Shown piece by piece: positions 43,291 to 56,293 of a stretch of DNA of 64,000 nt. Position numbers and translations under genes: made by a program. The notes under the pieces are model-generated. The model did no database searches. It saw nothing but the letters and a program-made list of their open reading frames with translations, and was not told the DNA's origin. Where the stretch lies: positions 124,001 to 188,000 of the forward strand of contig NZ_JACSQI010000001.1 of NCBI RefSeq assembly GCF_014836715.1, in the 5' to 3' direction. How positions within the stretch are numbered: the stretch's first letter is position 1; each line of letters starts with the position of its first letter. This DNA comes from Escherichia whittamii. GTDB lineage: Bacteria > Pseudomonadota > Gammaproteobacteria > Enterobacterales > Enterobacteriaceae.

Positions 43291-45648
43291 ATGAAAAAAC
43301 GTATCCCCACTCTCCTGGCCACCATGATTGCCACTGCCCTTTATAGTCAACAGGGACTGGCAGCCGACCTCGCCTCACAGTGCATGTTGGGCGTGCCAAG
43401 CTATGACCGTCCTCTGGTACAGGGCGATACCAATGACTTACCCGTGACGATTAATGCTGACCACGCAAAGGGGAACTACCCCGATGACGCCGTATTTAGC
43501 GGCAACGTGGATATCATGCAGGGTAACAGCCGTCTGCAGGCCGATGAAGTACAGCTTCATCAGAAAGAGGCGCCAGGACAACCGGAGCCGATACGTACCG
43601 TTGATGCGCTCGGTAATGTCCATTACGACGATAACCAGGTGATCCTCAAAGGGCCAAAAGGCTGGACGAATCTGAACACCAAAGACACCAACGTCTGGGA
43701 AGGTGATTATCAGATGGTGGGGCGTCAGGGGCGCGGTAAAGCGGACCTGATGAAACAGCGTGGCGAAAACCGCTACACAATTCTGGATAACGGTAGCTTT
43801 ACCTCCTGTCTGCCGGGTTCTGATACCTGGAGCGTGGTGGGTAGCGAAATTATTCATGACCGCGAAGAACAAGTCGCAGAGATCTGGAACGCCCGTTTTA
43901 AAGTGGGTCCGGTTCCAATCTTTTACAGCCCCTATTTACAGTTGCCGGTGGGTGACAAACGCCGTTCTGGTTTCTTAATCCCGAACGCCAAGTACACCAC
44001 CACCAACTACTTTGAGTTCTACCTGCCGTATTACTGGAACATCGCGCCAAATATGGATGCCACCATCACGCCGCATTATATGCATCGTCGTGGCAACATT
44101 ATGTGGGAAAACGAATTCCGTTATCTCACCCAGGCAGGCGCAGGCTTGATGGAACTGGACTATCTGCCTTCGGATAAAGTCTATGAAGATGAACATCCGG
44201 AAGATAGCAATTCACGCCGTTGGTTGTTCTACTGGCAACACTCCGGAGTGATGGATCAGGTTTGGCGCTTTAACATCGACTACACCAAAGTCAGCGACCC
44301 GACCTATTTCAACGATTTTGATAATAAATATGGTTCCAGTACCGATGGTTACGCCACGCAAAAATTCAGCGTCGGCTATGCGGTGCAGAACTTTGACGCC
44401 ACGCTTTCGACTAAACAATTCCAGGTTTTTGATGATACCAGTGGCAACAGCTATGCCGCTGAACCGCAGTTAGACGTCAACTACTACCATAACGATCTCG
44501 GTCCGTTTGATACCCGAATTTATGGTCAGGCAGTGCATTTTGTTAATACAAACAGCAATATGCCAGAGGCCACCCGTGTTCATCTGGAGCCGACGATTAA
44601 CCTGCCGTTATCTAACACCTGGGGCAGTATCAATACCGAAGCGAAGCTGCTGGCTACCCATTATCAGCAGACCAATCTCGACTGGTATAACAGCAACCCA
44701 CAAAACAATAAGTTGGCAGATTCTGTTAACCGCGTAATGCCGCAATTTAAAGTTGACGGCAAAATGGTCTTCGAACGTGATATGGAAATGCTCGCGCCGG
44801 GTTACACCCAGACGCTGGAGCCGCGCGCGCAATACCTGTATGTGCCGTATCGCGATCAGAGCGACATCTATAACTACGACTCCTCCTTGCTGCAATCGGA
44901 CTACTCGGGCCTGTTCCGGGACCGGACTTATGGCGGTCTTGACCGTATTGCTTCCGCGAACCAGGTGACGACCGGCATCACAACTCGCGTATATGATGAT
45001 GCAGCCGTTGAACGTTTTAATATTTCCGTTGGTCAAATCTACTATTTCACGGAGTCTCGCACCGGCGATGACAACATAACATGGGAGAATGACGACAAAA
45101 CGGGCTCACTGGTATGGGCAGGCGATACCTACTGGCGCATCTCCGAGCGCTGGGGATTGCGTGGCGGCATTCAGTACGATACTCGTCTGGATAACGTAGC
45201 CACCAGTAACACCAGCATTGAATATCGTCGGGATGAAGACCGTCTGGTGCAGCTGAACTACCGCTACGCCAGCCCGGAATATATTCAGGCTACGCTGCCT
45301 AAATACTATTCGACTGCCGAGCAGTATAAGAATGGCATTTCGCAGGTAGGTGCAGTCGCTAGCTGGCCAATCGCCGATCGTTGGTCGATTGTCGGGGCGT
45401 ACTACTACGACACCAACGCGAACAAGCAAGCCGACTCAATGTTAGGCGTGCAATACAGCTCCTGCTGCTATGCGATTCGCGTCGGTTATGAGCGTAAGCT
45501 GAACGGTTGGGATAACGATAAGCAACATGCGATATATGACAACGCAATCGGCTTTAACATCGAACTTCGCGGCCTGAGTTCCAACTACGGTCTGGGTACG
45601 CAAGAGATGCTGCGTTCGAACATTCTGCCGTATCAAAACTCTTTGTGA
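43291..45648 (+). CDS. lptD: LPS-assembly protein LptD
   Basis: 785 residues; K-12 has 784. LptD with LptE inserts lipopolysaccharide into the outer leaflet. The signal peptide ends QQGLA before ADLAS. A periplasmic beta-jellyroll domain (about 25-200) is followed by the 26-strand barrel. Cysteines needed for the two disulfides are present: Cys31, Cys173 and the CC pair in YSSCCYAIR. The barrel shows clustered changes and a one-residue insertion near 466-474 (see findings). Confidence 0.97.
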   Translation: MKKRIPTLLATMIATALYSQQGLAADLASQCMLGVPSYDRPLVQGDTNDLPVTINADHAKGNYPDDAVFSGNVDIMQGNSRLQADEVQLHQKEAPGQPEPIRTVDALGNVHYDDNQVILKGPKGWTNLNTKDTNVWEGDYQMVGRQGRGKADLMKQRGENRYTILDNGSFTSCLPGSDTWSVVGSEIIHDREEQVAEIWNARFKVGPVPIFYSPYLQLPVGDKRRSGFLIPNAKYTTTNYFEFYLPYYWNIAPNMDATITPHYMHRRGNIMWENEFRYLTQAGAGLMELDYLPSDKVYEDEHPEDSNSRRWLFYWQHSGVMDQVWRFNIDYTKVSDPTYFNDFDNKYGSSTDGYATQKFSVGYAVQNFDATLSTKQFQVFDDTSGNSYAAEPQLDVNYYHNDLGPFDTRIYGQAVHFVNTNSNMPEATRVHLEPTINLPLSNTWGSINTEAKLLATHYQQTNLDWYNSNPQNNKLADSVNRVMPQFKVDGKMVFERDMEMLAPGYTQTLEPRAQYLYVPYRDQSDIYNYDSSLLQSDYSGLFRDRTYGGLDRIASANQVTTGITTRVYDDAAVERFNISVGQIYYFTESRTGDDNITWENDDKTGSLVWAGDTYWRISERWGLRGGIQYDTRLDNVATSNTSIEYRRDEDRLVQLNYRYASPEYIQATLPKYYSTAEQYKNGISQVGAVASWPIADRWSIVGAYYYDTNANKQADSMLGVQYSSCCYAIRVGYERKLNGWDNDKQHAIYDNAIGFNIELRGLSSNYGLGTQEMLRSNILPYQNSL

Positions 45649-45700
45649 TTTGTTGATTTACCACGTAATCCGCAGTGCGGTTAATTGAAATGGAAAAAGT

Positions 45701-48794
<3,094 letters not shown>

Positions 48795-48796
48795 CG

Positions 48797-49174
48797 ATGA
48801 TCAATTCGCCCCGAGTGTGTATTCAGGTTCAAAGTGTTTACATTGAAGCGCAATCTTCACCTGATAATGAACGTTACGTTTTTTCTTATACTGTAACCAT
48901 ACGCAACCTGGGGCGAGCGCCAGTGCAGTTGTTGGGGCGTTACTGGCTGATCACCAACGGCAATGGCCGTGAAACCGAAGTCCAGGGCGAAGGTGTGGTG
49001 GGCGTCCAGCCGCATATCGCCCCTGGCGAAGAATACCAGTACACCAGCGGTGCGATTATTGAAACGCCGCTGGGCACCATGCAGGGTCACTACGAAATGA
49101 TCGATGAAAACGGCGTTCCGTTCCGCATCGATATTCCCGTATTCCGACTCTCCGTTCCAATACTCATTCATTAA
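48797..49174 (+). CDS. apaG: ApaG protein
   Basis: 125 residues from [14 protein letters not shown]; the open frame extends 18 codons upstream into rsmA. It is a single fibronectin-type III-like beta-sandwich (ApaG/DUF525 family) with the conserved GxGVVG and P-G-E-x-Y-x-Y-TSG segment ([10 protein letters not shown]). A cobalt/magnesium resistance phenotype is associated with the gene; the biochemical role is not settled. It sits between rsmA and apaH. Confidence 0.95.
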   Translation: MINSPRVCIQVQSVYIEAQSSPDNERYVFSYTVTIRNLGRAPVQLLGRYWLITNGNGRETEVQGEGVVGVQPHIAPGEEYQYTSGAIIETPLGTMQGHYEMIDENGVPFRIDIPVFRLSVPILIH

Positions 49175-49180
49175 AATAAT

Positions 49181-50029
49181 ATGGCGACATACCTTATTGG
49201 CGATGTTCATGGCTGTTACGATGAACTGGCAGCATTGCTACACAAAATAGAATTTACCCCTGGGAAAGATACCCTCTGGCTGACGGGTGACCTGGTCGCG
49301 CGCGGCCCTGGTTCGCTGGAGGTCCTGCGCTACGTGAAATCCTTAGGCGATAGCGTGCGTCTGGTACTGGGCAATCACGATTTACATCTTCTGGCGGTAT
49401 TCGCCGGAATCAGCCGCAACAAACCGAAAGATCGCCTGACTGCGCTACTGGAAGCGCCTGATGCCGATGAGCTGCTTAACTGGCTGCGCCGTCAGCCTTT
49501 GCTGCAAATCGATGAAGAAAAAAAACTGGTGATGACCCACGCGGGGATCACGCCGCAGTGGGACTTAGAGACTGCCAAAGAGTGTGCTCACGACGTAGAA
49601 GCGGTGTTGTCGAGTGACTCCTATCCTTTCTTCCTTGACGCCATGTACGGCGACATGCCGAATAACTGGACGCCAGAGTTACGTGGTCTGGCGCGACTGC
49701 GTTTTATCACCAATGCCTTTACCCGTATGCGCTTTTGCTTTCCGAACGGCCAACTGGATATGTACAGCAAAGAGTCGCCGGAAGAAGCCCCTGCCCCACT
49801 GAAACCGTGGTTTGCGATTCCTGGCCCTGTCGCTGAAGAATACAGCATCGCCTTTGGTCACTGGGCATCGCTGGAAGGCAAAGGTACGCCGGAAGGTATT
49901 TACGCGCTGGATACCGGCTGCTGCTGGGGTGGGTCATTAACCTGCCTGCGCTGGGAAGATAAGCAGTATTTTGTCCAGCCGTCGAACCGACATAAGGATT
50001 TGGGTGAGGGAGAGGCGGTCGCGTCTTAA
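49181..50029 (+). CDS. apaH: Bis(5'-nucleosyl)-tetraphosphatase, symmetrical
   Basis: 282 residues; K-12 has 280, the difference lying in the last few residues (GEGEAVAS). It hydrolyses Ap4A to two ADP and removes Np4 caps from RNA. The metallophosphoesterase motifs [10 protein letters not shown] (8-17), [12 protein letters not shown] (about 36-47) and LGNHDLH (about 63-69) are intact. The next gene begins 24 bases later in the same direction, with no terminator visible, so read-through into the accessory module is likely. Confidence 0.97.
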   Translation: MATYLIGDVHGCYDELAALLHKIEFTPGKDTLWLTGDLVARGPGSLEVLRYVKSLGDSVRLVLGNHDLHLLAVFAGISRNKPKDRLTALLEAPDADELLNWLRRQPLLQIDEEKKLVMTHAGITPQWDLETAKECAHDVEAVLSSDSYPFFLDAMYGDMPNNWTPELRGLARLRFITNAFTRMRFCFPNGQLDMYSKESPEEAPAPLKPWFAIPGPVAEEYSIAFGHWASLEGKGTPEGIYALDTGCCWGGSLTCLRWEDKQYFVQPSNRHKDLGEGEAVAS

Positions 50030-50053
50030 CTAATTACCATTCAGGGAGGAATA

Positions 50054-50653
50054 ATGGCTGACTATTTTGAAATATGTGCTGATTACAATCAGCACACCAT
50101 CACGGTTTATCAGGCTTACAATGATGCAATCGCTGACGTCGCCGTACGTAACGGGCGATTTGGCGCACCTTTTTCATTCAACCGCATGACCTGGATTAAA
50201 CCCTCTTTTATGTGGATGATGGAGCGTAGCAACTGGGGACTGAAAAAAGATCAACAACGCATTCTCGCAATCCGAATCAAACGCACCTTCTTTGATACAT
50301 TGCTGGAACAATCGGTGCTAACCACGCCGGAAGCCCATGTCTATCCACATGCAGGAATTTGGGAAACGTTATTTGCACAAGCAAATGTGTATGTTCAGTG
50401 GGATCCAGAACGCAGCATAAATGGTAAAAAACTGGAGCACCGATCATTACAGCTTGGTATTTCTCGTAACTTGATCAGTCAATTTAACGAAGACGCGATT
50501 GTTGCCATTGATGATCTGACGCCGCTGGTGCGAAAGTGTCATAACCTTTTGATAAACGGCAAAACAACACAGGCGAAATCCTTCCTGCCGCCAGAAAAAA
50601 TTTACCCTGTTAGTGCAGCTGCGAGAAAGGCTTTGGGAATGAAAAATTCCTGA
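50054..50653 (+). CDS. DUF4291-family protein (accessory, function unknown)
   Basis: 199 residues with a strong ribosome-binding AGGGAGG before the ATG. Motifs I recognise as the uncharacterised DUF4291 family are MTWIKPSFMWMMERSNWG (45-62), LKKDQQRILAIRI (63-75), VQWDPERS (114-121) and RSLQLGIS (130-137). No signal peptide or membrane segment, so a soluble cytoplasmic protein. It sits between apaH and folA, where K-12 has no gene, and looks more AT-rich than its neighbours, suggesting acquisition. A toxin, defence or metabolic role cannot be assigned from sequence. Confidence 0.75.
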   Translation: MADYFEICADYNQHTITVYQAYNDAIADVAVRNGRFGAPFSFNRMTWIKPSFMWMMERSNWGLKKDQQRILAIRIKRTFFDTLLEQSVLTTPEAHVYPHAGIWETLFAQANVYVQWDPERSINGKKLEHRSLQLGISRNLISQFNEDAIVAIDDLTPLVRKCHNLLINGKTTQAKSFLPPEKIYPVSAAARKALGMKNS

Positions 50654-50688
50654 GACAAATACGCGCCTATTTAGCGGAAAATATCTAA

Positions 50689-51156
50689 GTGCGAGAAATC
50701 AACAGCGGGCTTAATACCAGAGAAATTATTCTGGCAATGATTGACGAAGCAGATGAACCCCCATTTGCTGAGCAGCGGACCTGGCATCGCAGGCGAATCG
50801 CTTTTCTATGTGATTGCATCAGCGTTGCAGTCGACTACGGCTTCTTCTGTTCTGTCTCTCAGCAGTCAATAATGAACATAACCAGGATGGCTGACGATGT
50901 ATGGATAACAGAAAGTAAAACGACCCAACTCATTGATATTTGGCAACAACTTAAGCAGCTTTATCCGCCAGAAACTATTCCCTACGCCCAGAAGTTACCC
51001 ACTAAAGAATTGCTTGAACTGCTACTTTCGAGTCCTGATGATCTTCGAATAATTGAAATTCCTGACATCATCGGTGATGTTTTTGATGACCAAACCTGGA
51101 TTCGGTTATTCAAAAAACACTTTGCTGATGTTATTCAACTACGATGTGATCTGTAA
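50689..51156 (+). CDS. Hypothetical protein, partner of the DUF4291 gene
   Basis: 155 residues from a GTG 35 bases after the upstream gene; the ribosome-binding site (AGCGGAA) is weak, and an ATG at codon 17 (50737) is the alternative start. I do not recognise a family. The protein is soluble and mostly helical in appearance, with a basic patch QRTWHRRRIAF (about 29-39), leucine-rich segment LPTKELLELLLSS and a tryptophan-containing acidic C-terminal part. It has the same orientation and AT-rich character as the DUF4291 gene and is probably co-transcribed. Confidence 0.65.
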   Translation: MREINSGLNTREIILAMIDEADEPPFAEQRTWHRRRIAFLCDCISVAVDYGFFCSVSQQSIMNITRMADDVWITESKTTQLIDIWQQLKQLYPPETIPYAQKLPTKELLELLLSSPDDLRIIEIPDIIGDVFDDQTWIRLFKKHFADVIQLRCDL

Positions 51157-51254
51157 CAATCCAAAATACATCGCCAGACGATAGACCAAAAAGTAAGTAT
51201 TTAGCAGATACTCAACATTCTGACCTCTTTACAGAAATAGCAGAGTTTAAAAAC

Positions 51255-51434
51255 TTAAAACTTCCGGTACTCATCAGAGAAACATCCTGTTTCTTCTGCA
51301 AGTTCATTTAATGCCGAGATGGCATCCTCGTTTACTTCATTCCACTGTAGAGTGGCTTGAGGGTTTAGACCTACGCAATGAGCGCGACTCACAAAATCGC
51401 GCTCACTGGTAAAATCAAACGTCTTATCGTTCAA
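51255..51434 (-). pseudogene. ccdA: Remnant of chromosomal ccdA antitoxin with internal deletion
   Basis: A 59-codon open stretch downstream of folA, with no ATG; it can only be read from a TTG or from within the folA tail. Its end, ALNELAEETGCFSDEYRKF, is nearly that of the CcdA antitoxin of the O157 chromosomal ccd locus, which lies between folA and apaH. The earlier part (SERDFVSRAHCVGLNPQATL) resembles the CcdA DNA-binding region. About 15 residues between, corresponding to the second helix of the ribbon-helix-helix, are missing in frame. No ccdB follows. Confidence 0.75.
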
Positions 51435-51454
51435 TTTGTAGTCCTGGCAAAAAC

Positions 51455-52114
<660 letters not shown>

Positions 52115-52124
52115 TCACTCTTTA

Positions 52125-53987
52125 TTAGGATAAGGGTTTAGTTTCCGGTTCATCCGCCATATTACCGGTATGTTTCCCTTCTTCGGTTCCCTGCCAGCCA
52201 TGCCGTTGAATTAATGACAGATGTTCGCGATCCTCAGTGATGATTTCGCTCAACATCGCGCTGGTGCGTTTATAAACCGCCGCGCGGGCTTTGGTGTCGT
52301 TTTCGCCCATCGCCATCTCTTCCACCATCTGAATATTAAAGCGGCGGAACACATCCGCACGTTCTCGCGCTTCATATGGCCCCAGCCCTAAACTTTCCAA
52401 CGCCAGGCGCCCGGTTTTCAACGCGCCTTCAAAGGTTTCACGCTCCGGCTTTTCAACACCAGCCTGGCGCAAACGGATGTAGTGGTCGACATCGCGGGCG
52501 CGGGCAATAATCTGCAAATGCGGGAAATGCTCCTTCACCATCTCGGTCAGTTGCAGGTTAGTTTGCGGATCGTCAATGGCGTTAATCAGCACTTCCGCTT
52601 TCGCCGCACCCGCAGATTCCAGTAAATCCATCCGCGTGGCATCGCCGTAAAACACTTTCATGCCAAATTTACGCAAGGTTTCTATATGGTCCGGGTCGTG
52701 ATCGAGTACCACCATTTTCACCCCGCTGGAGAGCAGTAAACGTCCGGTGATCTGCCCAAAACGCCCGAATCCGGCAATGATTACCCGCGGCTGTTCTTCG
52801 TCGATCTCATCGGCTTCGCGCTCCTCTTCAGTAGAAGATTGCTCAAGGCGATTGAGGATCACCAGCAGAATCGGTGTTGCCGCCATCGACAGCGCCACCG
52901 CCAGAGTCAGTGATTTCGCCCACTCCGGCTCCAGCACATTCGCCATCTGCGCCGCACCAAATACCACAAAGGCAAACTCACTGCCCTGCCCTAACAACAC
53001 TGCAAACCAGCGACGCTGTTTATTCGGCACCTGCAACGGTCGGGCAATCAGCCACAACATGGCGATTTTGATGATGAGGAAGCCGAGCAAAAGAATCACA
53101 ATACGCAACGGATTTTCAATCAGCGTACCAAAGTCTATCGACATGCCAACGCCAATGAAAAACAGTCCCAGCAGCAAGCCCTTGAACGGTTCAATATCGC
53201 TTTCCAGTGCATGACGATATTCCGAGCTTGCCAGCAATACGCCCGCCAGAAACGCGCCCATCGCCATCGACAGGCCGACCTCTTCCAGCAGCAAACCAAA
53301 GCCAAACACGAGGAATAATGCCACGGCGCTGAACACTTCCCGCAAGCCAGAGCGCGCGACAAAGCGCAGCGCCGGACGCGTGACATAACGCCCCAGCAAT
53401 ACCACCAGCACCAGCGCGCCCACCACTTTTAATGCCGACAGGGCAAATGCGCCCAGCGTGGTCGAGGCACTGCTCGCCGCCAGTAGCGGGATCATCGCCA
53501 CCAGCGGGATCGCGGCGATATCCTGGAACAGCAGCACCGCAAAGGCGCTGCGGCCCATCTGTGTTACCGTCAGGTTGCGCTCATTCATCGCCTGCATGGC
53601 AATCGCTGTTGAGGAGAGCGCCAGGGTCATGCCAATCAGTTCCGCTATCTGCCAGCGCATGCCGAGGAACATGCAGAACAGCCCCAGCAGGCCACCGCAA
53701 ATCAGCATCTGCAATGCGCCACCGCCGAACACTGCCGCACGCAGCTTCCACAACCTTTGTGGATCGAGTTCGAGGCCGATAATAAACAGCATCAGCACCA
53801 CGCCGATTTCGGCAAAGTGGAGGATAGATTCGGCATCAGTCACCAGCCGCAGCCCCCACGGGCCAATAATGCAGCCTGCAATCAGGTAGCCAAGTACCGA
53901 GCCAAGCCCAAGGCGTACCGCAATGGGTACAATCAGCGCCGCCGAACCGAGATAAATCAGCGCCTGAATAAGCGTATGGCTATCCAT
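52125..53987 (-). CDS. kefC: Glutathione-regulated potassium-efflux antiporter KefC
   Basis: 620 residues from [14 protein letters not shown], overlapping kefF by 8 bases; the open frame upstream lies in kefF. The N-terminal monovalent cation:proton antiporter domain has about twelve membrane helices (residues 1-380). A C-terminal KTN/RCK domain follows, with [17 protein letters not shown] (about 401-417). Electrophile-glutathione adducts open it, causing protective cytoplasmic acidification. Confidence 0.97.
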   Translation of the reverse strand: MDSHTLIQALIYLGSAALIVPIAVRLGLGSVLGYLIAGCIIGPWGLRLVTDAESILHFAEIGVVLMLFIIGLELDPQRLWKLRAAVFGGGALQMLICGGLLGLFCMFLGMRWQIAELIGMTLALSSTAIAMQAMNERNLTVTQMGRSAFAVLLFQDIAAIPLVAMIPLLAASSASTTLGAFALSALKVVGALVLVVLLGRYVTRPALRFVARSGLREVFSAVALFLVFGFGLLLEEVGLSMAMGAFLAGVLLASSEYRHALESDIEPFKGLLLGLFFIGVGMSIDFGTLIENPLRIVILLLGFLIIKIAMLWLIARPLQVPNKQRRWFAVLLGQGSEFAFVVFGAAQMANVLEPEWAKSLTLAVALSMAATPILLVILNRLEQSSTEEEREADEIDEEQPRVIIAGFGRFGQITGRLLLSSGVKMVVLDHDPDHIETLRKFGMKVFYGDATRMDLLESAGAAKAEVLINAIDDPQTNLQLTEMVKEHFPHLQIIARARDVDHYIRLRQAGVEKPERETFEGALKTGRLALESLGLGPYEARERADVFRRFNIQMVEEMAMGENDTKARAAVYKRTSAMLSEIITEDREHLSLIQRHGWQGTEEGKHTGNMADEPETKPLS

Positions 53988-54510
53988 GATGTGCCTCCTG
54001 CCATTCCAGCAGACGTTGCTTATAGTGGCGCGCCTGCCCTTCGAGAGTTTCGTCGTCATAAATAAAGGTGCAGTGCATGGCAAACGGTGGCAGCCAGTTC
54101 AGGCCGCAGTAGATTGCCGTCGCCTGTAGTGGCTGTGACAGCACATCAAAACCCGGATGCGCGCCAATCTCAAAATGGCTTTCCCCACCGCCGGTCGTCA
54201 CCGCCCACAGCAAATGTTTGCCATGCAGCGCCGTGCCACCGTGACCGTAAGCCCAGCCGTGCGAGAAAACTTTATCGATCCACAATTTGAGGAGCGGTGG
54301 AATGCTGTACCACTGCATCGGGTGTTGCCAGACAATCAGATCGGCGCGAGACAGCGCCTCCTGCTCGGCGGCAATATCGATATTGAAGTCAGGATAGAGT
54401 TGATAAAGAGAGCGAATTTCGACGCCTTCCAGCGTCCTTGCCTGTTCAAGCATCCGTCTATTCGCATGGGAATGATGCGGATACGGATGCGCATAAATTA
54501 TTAGGATCAT
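53980..54510 (-). CDS. kefF: KefC ancillary quinone oxidoreductase KefF
   Basis: 176 residues from [15 protein letters not shown]; five further upstream codons are open but unsupported. It has the flavodoxin-like NAD(P)H:quinone reductase fold with FMN-binding regions at the N-terminus, [17 protein letters not shown] (about 64) and TTGGGE (about 106). KefF is required for full KefC activity and reduces redox-active quinones. It overlaps kefC, so the pair is co-translated. Confidence 0.96.
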   Translation of the reverse strand: MILIIYAHPYPHHSHANRRMLEQARTLEGVEIRSLYQLYPDFNIDIAAEQEALSRADLIVWQHPMQWYSIPPLLKLWIDKVFSHGWAYGHGGTALHGKHLLWAVTTGGGESHFEIGAHPGFDVLSQPLQATAIYCGLNWLPPFAMHCTFIYDDETLEGQARHYKQRLLEWQEAHHG

Positions 54511-54617
54511 AGTTAGCCTGCGCAATTACGCCTTTGTTTTCCCACAAAGTGTAGTCACATATTCACGCGGCTTATAGTCAATAATATTGATTCAGAAAAG
54601 AGAGAAATCTGAATAAA

Positions 54618-55949
54618 TTACCCCGCTCGCTGCCTGCGAATCGTCATATTGCTGGTCTGCGCCAGTGACATCCCACGCGTTTCCGGGGCAAATGCTATAG
54701 AAATCAGCAGGCCAAATAGCGAGATACCCGCGCCCATCAGCATCGTGTTACTGATGCCGTAATTATTGATAAAGATCGGCAGCGCCCAGGTCGAAATAAT
54801 CGTACCGATACGGCTCAGAGACATAATCACGCCCACGGCAGAGGCGCGGATATCCGTCGGGAAGAGTTCATTAGGATAGAGCCACTGCAAATTACCCGGC
54901 CCGCCGGAGAAAAAGGCGTACACCGCAAAGGCCATCACTACCAGCCAGATCCCCATATCCGGGATCAGCCCCAAAACCGCCAGCGCCAGCGTCATCATGG
55001 CAAAGCTGCCAATCAACAATGGACGCCGTCCGGCAGTGTTAAGCCACAGCATCGGCGGAATACAGCCGAGCATAAAGAACAGGCTAATCACCACGTTTCC
55101 CAGCGCCGCGTTTTTGCCGACGCCCAGCCCCAGAAGACCGACGATTTGCGGACCAAAGGTGTAAATGGCGAACATCGGAATCACCTGGCAGGTCCAGATG
55201 GCGGCAACAAACAGGACAAACGGAAAGTGGCGGCGATTAAACAGATCGCGAAAACGAGTTTGCTGCGGTTGCTCTTCATCGAAAGCCACCGGTTCGCCAA
55301 ACAGTTTGATCATCATCTCTTCGCACTCTTTCACTCGCCCTTTGCGTAGCAACCAGCGGGGAGATTCAGGCAGTTCAAATCGACCAATCAAAATCAACAA
55401 ACACGGGATTGCCGCGCTACCCAGCATCCAGCGCCAGCCGCCTTCCACGTCATACAGCCAGTAACCGACCAGATCGGCGCAGGTCGCGCCGACATACCAC
55501 ATAGCGGCGATAAAGCTGATAGAGAACGCCCGCTGACGGGTACTGGAGAATTCGGTGATCATTGAGGTGGCGATGGGATAATCCGCACCGATAACAATGC
55601 CGATGAGTACCCGCATCACCAGCAGTTCGACGGGGGATGAGACAAACATCGTCGCTACCGATATCACGCCGATGGCGATGATATCGATGAGAAACATTTT
55701 ACGCCGTCCGACTTTATCGGAGATATAGCCAAACAGCGATGTGCCAACGAAAAGCCCGGCGAGCGTTCCCGCGCCCAGCAGGCCAATCCAGTCAGCGTCC
55801 AGTTTCAGCGCCGGAGTCAGTTGCTCCAGCGCCACGCCAATCATTACCAGTACATAACCATCCAGAAACGGACCACCGCTTCCCCACAGCAAAATGCGGC
55901 GGTGAATAGAGGAGAATTTGAGATCGTCAAAGTTTCTGGACGGTTGCAT
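54618..55949 (-). CDS. yaaU: MFS transporter YaaU
   Basis: 443 residues, full length, with about twelve membrane helices. Sugar-porter-type MFS signatures are visible: GYISDKVGRRKMF in loop 2-3 (about residues 74-86), PESPRWLLRKGR at the end of helix 6 (about 204-215) and PETRGMSL near the C-terminus. The substrate is not known. It lies downstream of fixABCX on the same strand, which has led to suggestions of a link to carnitine or related metabolism. Confidence 0.93.
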   Translation of the reverse strand: MQPSRNFDDLKFSSIHRRILLWGSGGPFLDGYVLVMIGVALEQLTPALKLDADWIGLLGAGTLAGLFVGTSLFGYISDKVGRRKMFLIDIIAIGVISVATMFVSSPVELLVMRVLIGIVIGADYPIATSMITEFSSTRQRAFSISFIAAMWYVGATCADLVGYWLYDVEGGWRWMLGSAAIPCLLILIGRFELPESPRWLLRKGRVKECEEMMIKLFGEPVAFDEEQPQQTRFRDLFNRRHFPFVLFVAAIWTCQVIPMFAIYTFGPQIVGLLGLGVGKNAALGNVVISLFFMLGCIPPMLWLNTAGRRPLLIGSFAMMTLALAVLGLIPDMGIWLVVMAFAVYAFFSGGPGNLQWLYPNELFPTDIRASAVGVIMSLSRIGTIISTWALPIFINNYGISNTMLMGAGISLFGLLISIAFAPETRGMSLAQTSNMTIRRQRAG

Positions 55950-56005
55950 GGGTTATTCCTGTTTTTGCAATGAGAGTCAGTACGGCGTTACTTATCAAAC
56001 CAACA

Positions 56006-56293
56006 TCAGCCGTAACGAAACTCCACACCAAAGGTGCCGCGCGGGTATTCCCACTGCTCCAGCGCTGACCCCAGTCCCAGAATGCGACAGGTGCCGCACT
56101 CCAGACATCCGGCGTAATCGAAGCGTACGCTGCCGTCATCCTGCTTCTTGTACAGACCTGCGGGGCACGCTTTCACCAGCAGCTCCAGCGCCTGTTTATC
56201 GGCATCGGCCTTCACAACAATGTGCGGATGCTCTTCATCGACATTGAATTTATTGACGCCCAGTTTGACGTCCACATTGACGGGAGAAGTCAT
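56006..56293 (-). CDS. fixX: Ferredoxin-like protein FixX
   Basis: 95 residues, full length. Cysteines in CPAGLYKKQ and the ECGTCRILG segment would hold an iron-sulfur cluster, as in the FixX/ETF:quinone oxidoreductase ferredoxin domain. It works with FixC to carry electrons to crotonobetainyl-CoA reduction in anaerobic carnitine metabolism. The start overlaps the fixC stop by 4 bases. Confidence 0.96.
   Translation of the reverse strand: MTSPVNVDVKLGVNKFNVDEEHPHIVVKADADKQALELLVKACPAGLYKKQDDGSVRFDYAGCLECGTCRILGLGSALEQWEYPRGTFGVEFRYG

Noticed and set aside
50005-50029. ApaH C-terminus two residues longer than K-12
   Set aside because: The change is a small in-frame difference in a poorly conserved tail and does not affect the catalytic motifs; treated as ordinary allelic variation.
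51157-51254. Possible ccdB remnant downstream of the ccdA fragment on the minus strand
   Set aside because: I looked for the CcdB start and C-terminus. Only a 5-codon frame after AGAGGTCAGA and a 26-codon tail (ending FGLLQITS) overlapping the end of the 155-residue gene are seen; neither resembles CcdB.
50030-51454. Accessory module as part of a prophage or insertion sequence
   Set aside because: No integrase, transposase, terminal inverted repeats or tRNA attachment site could be seen in or beside the interval.
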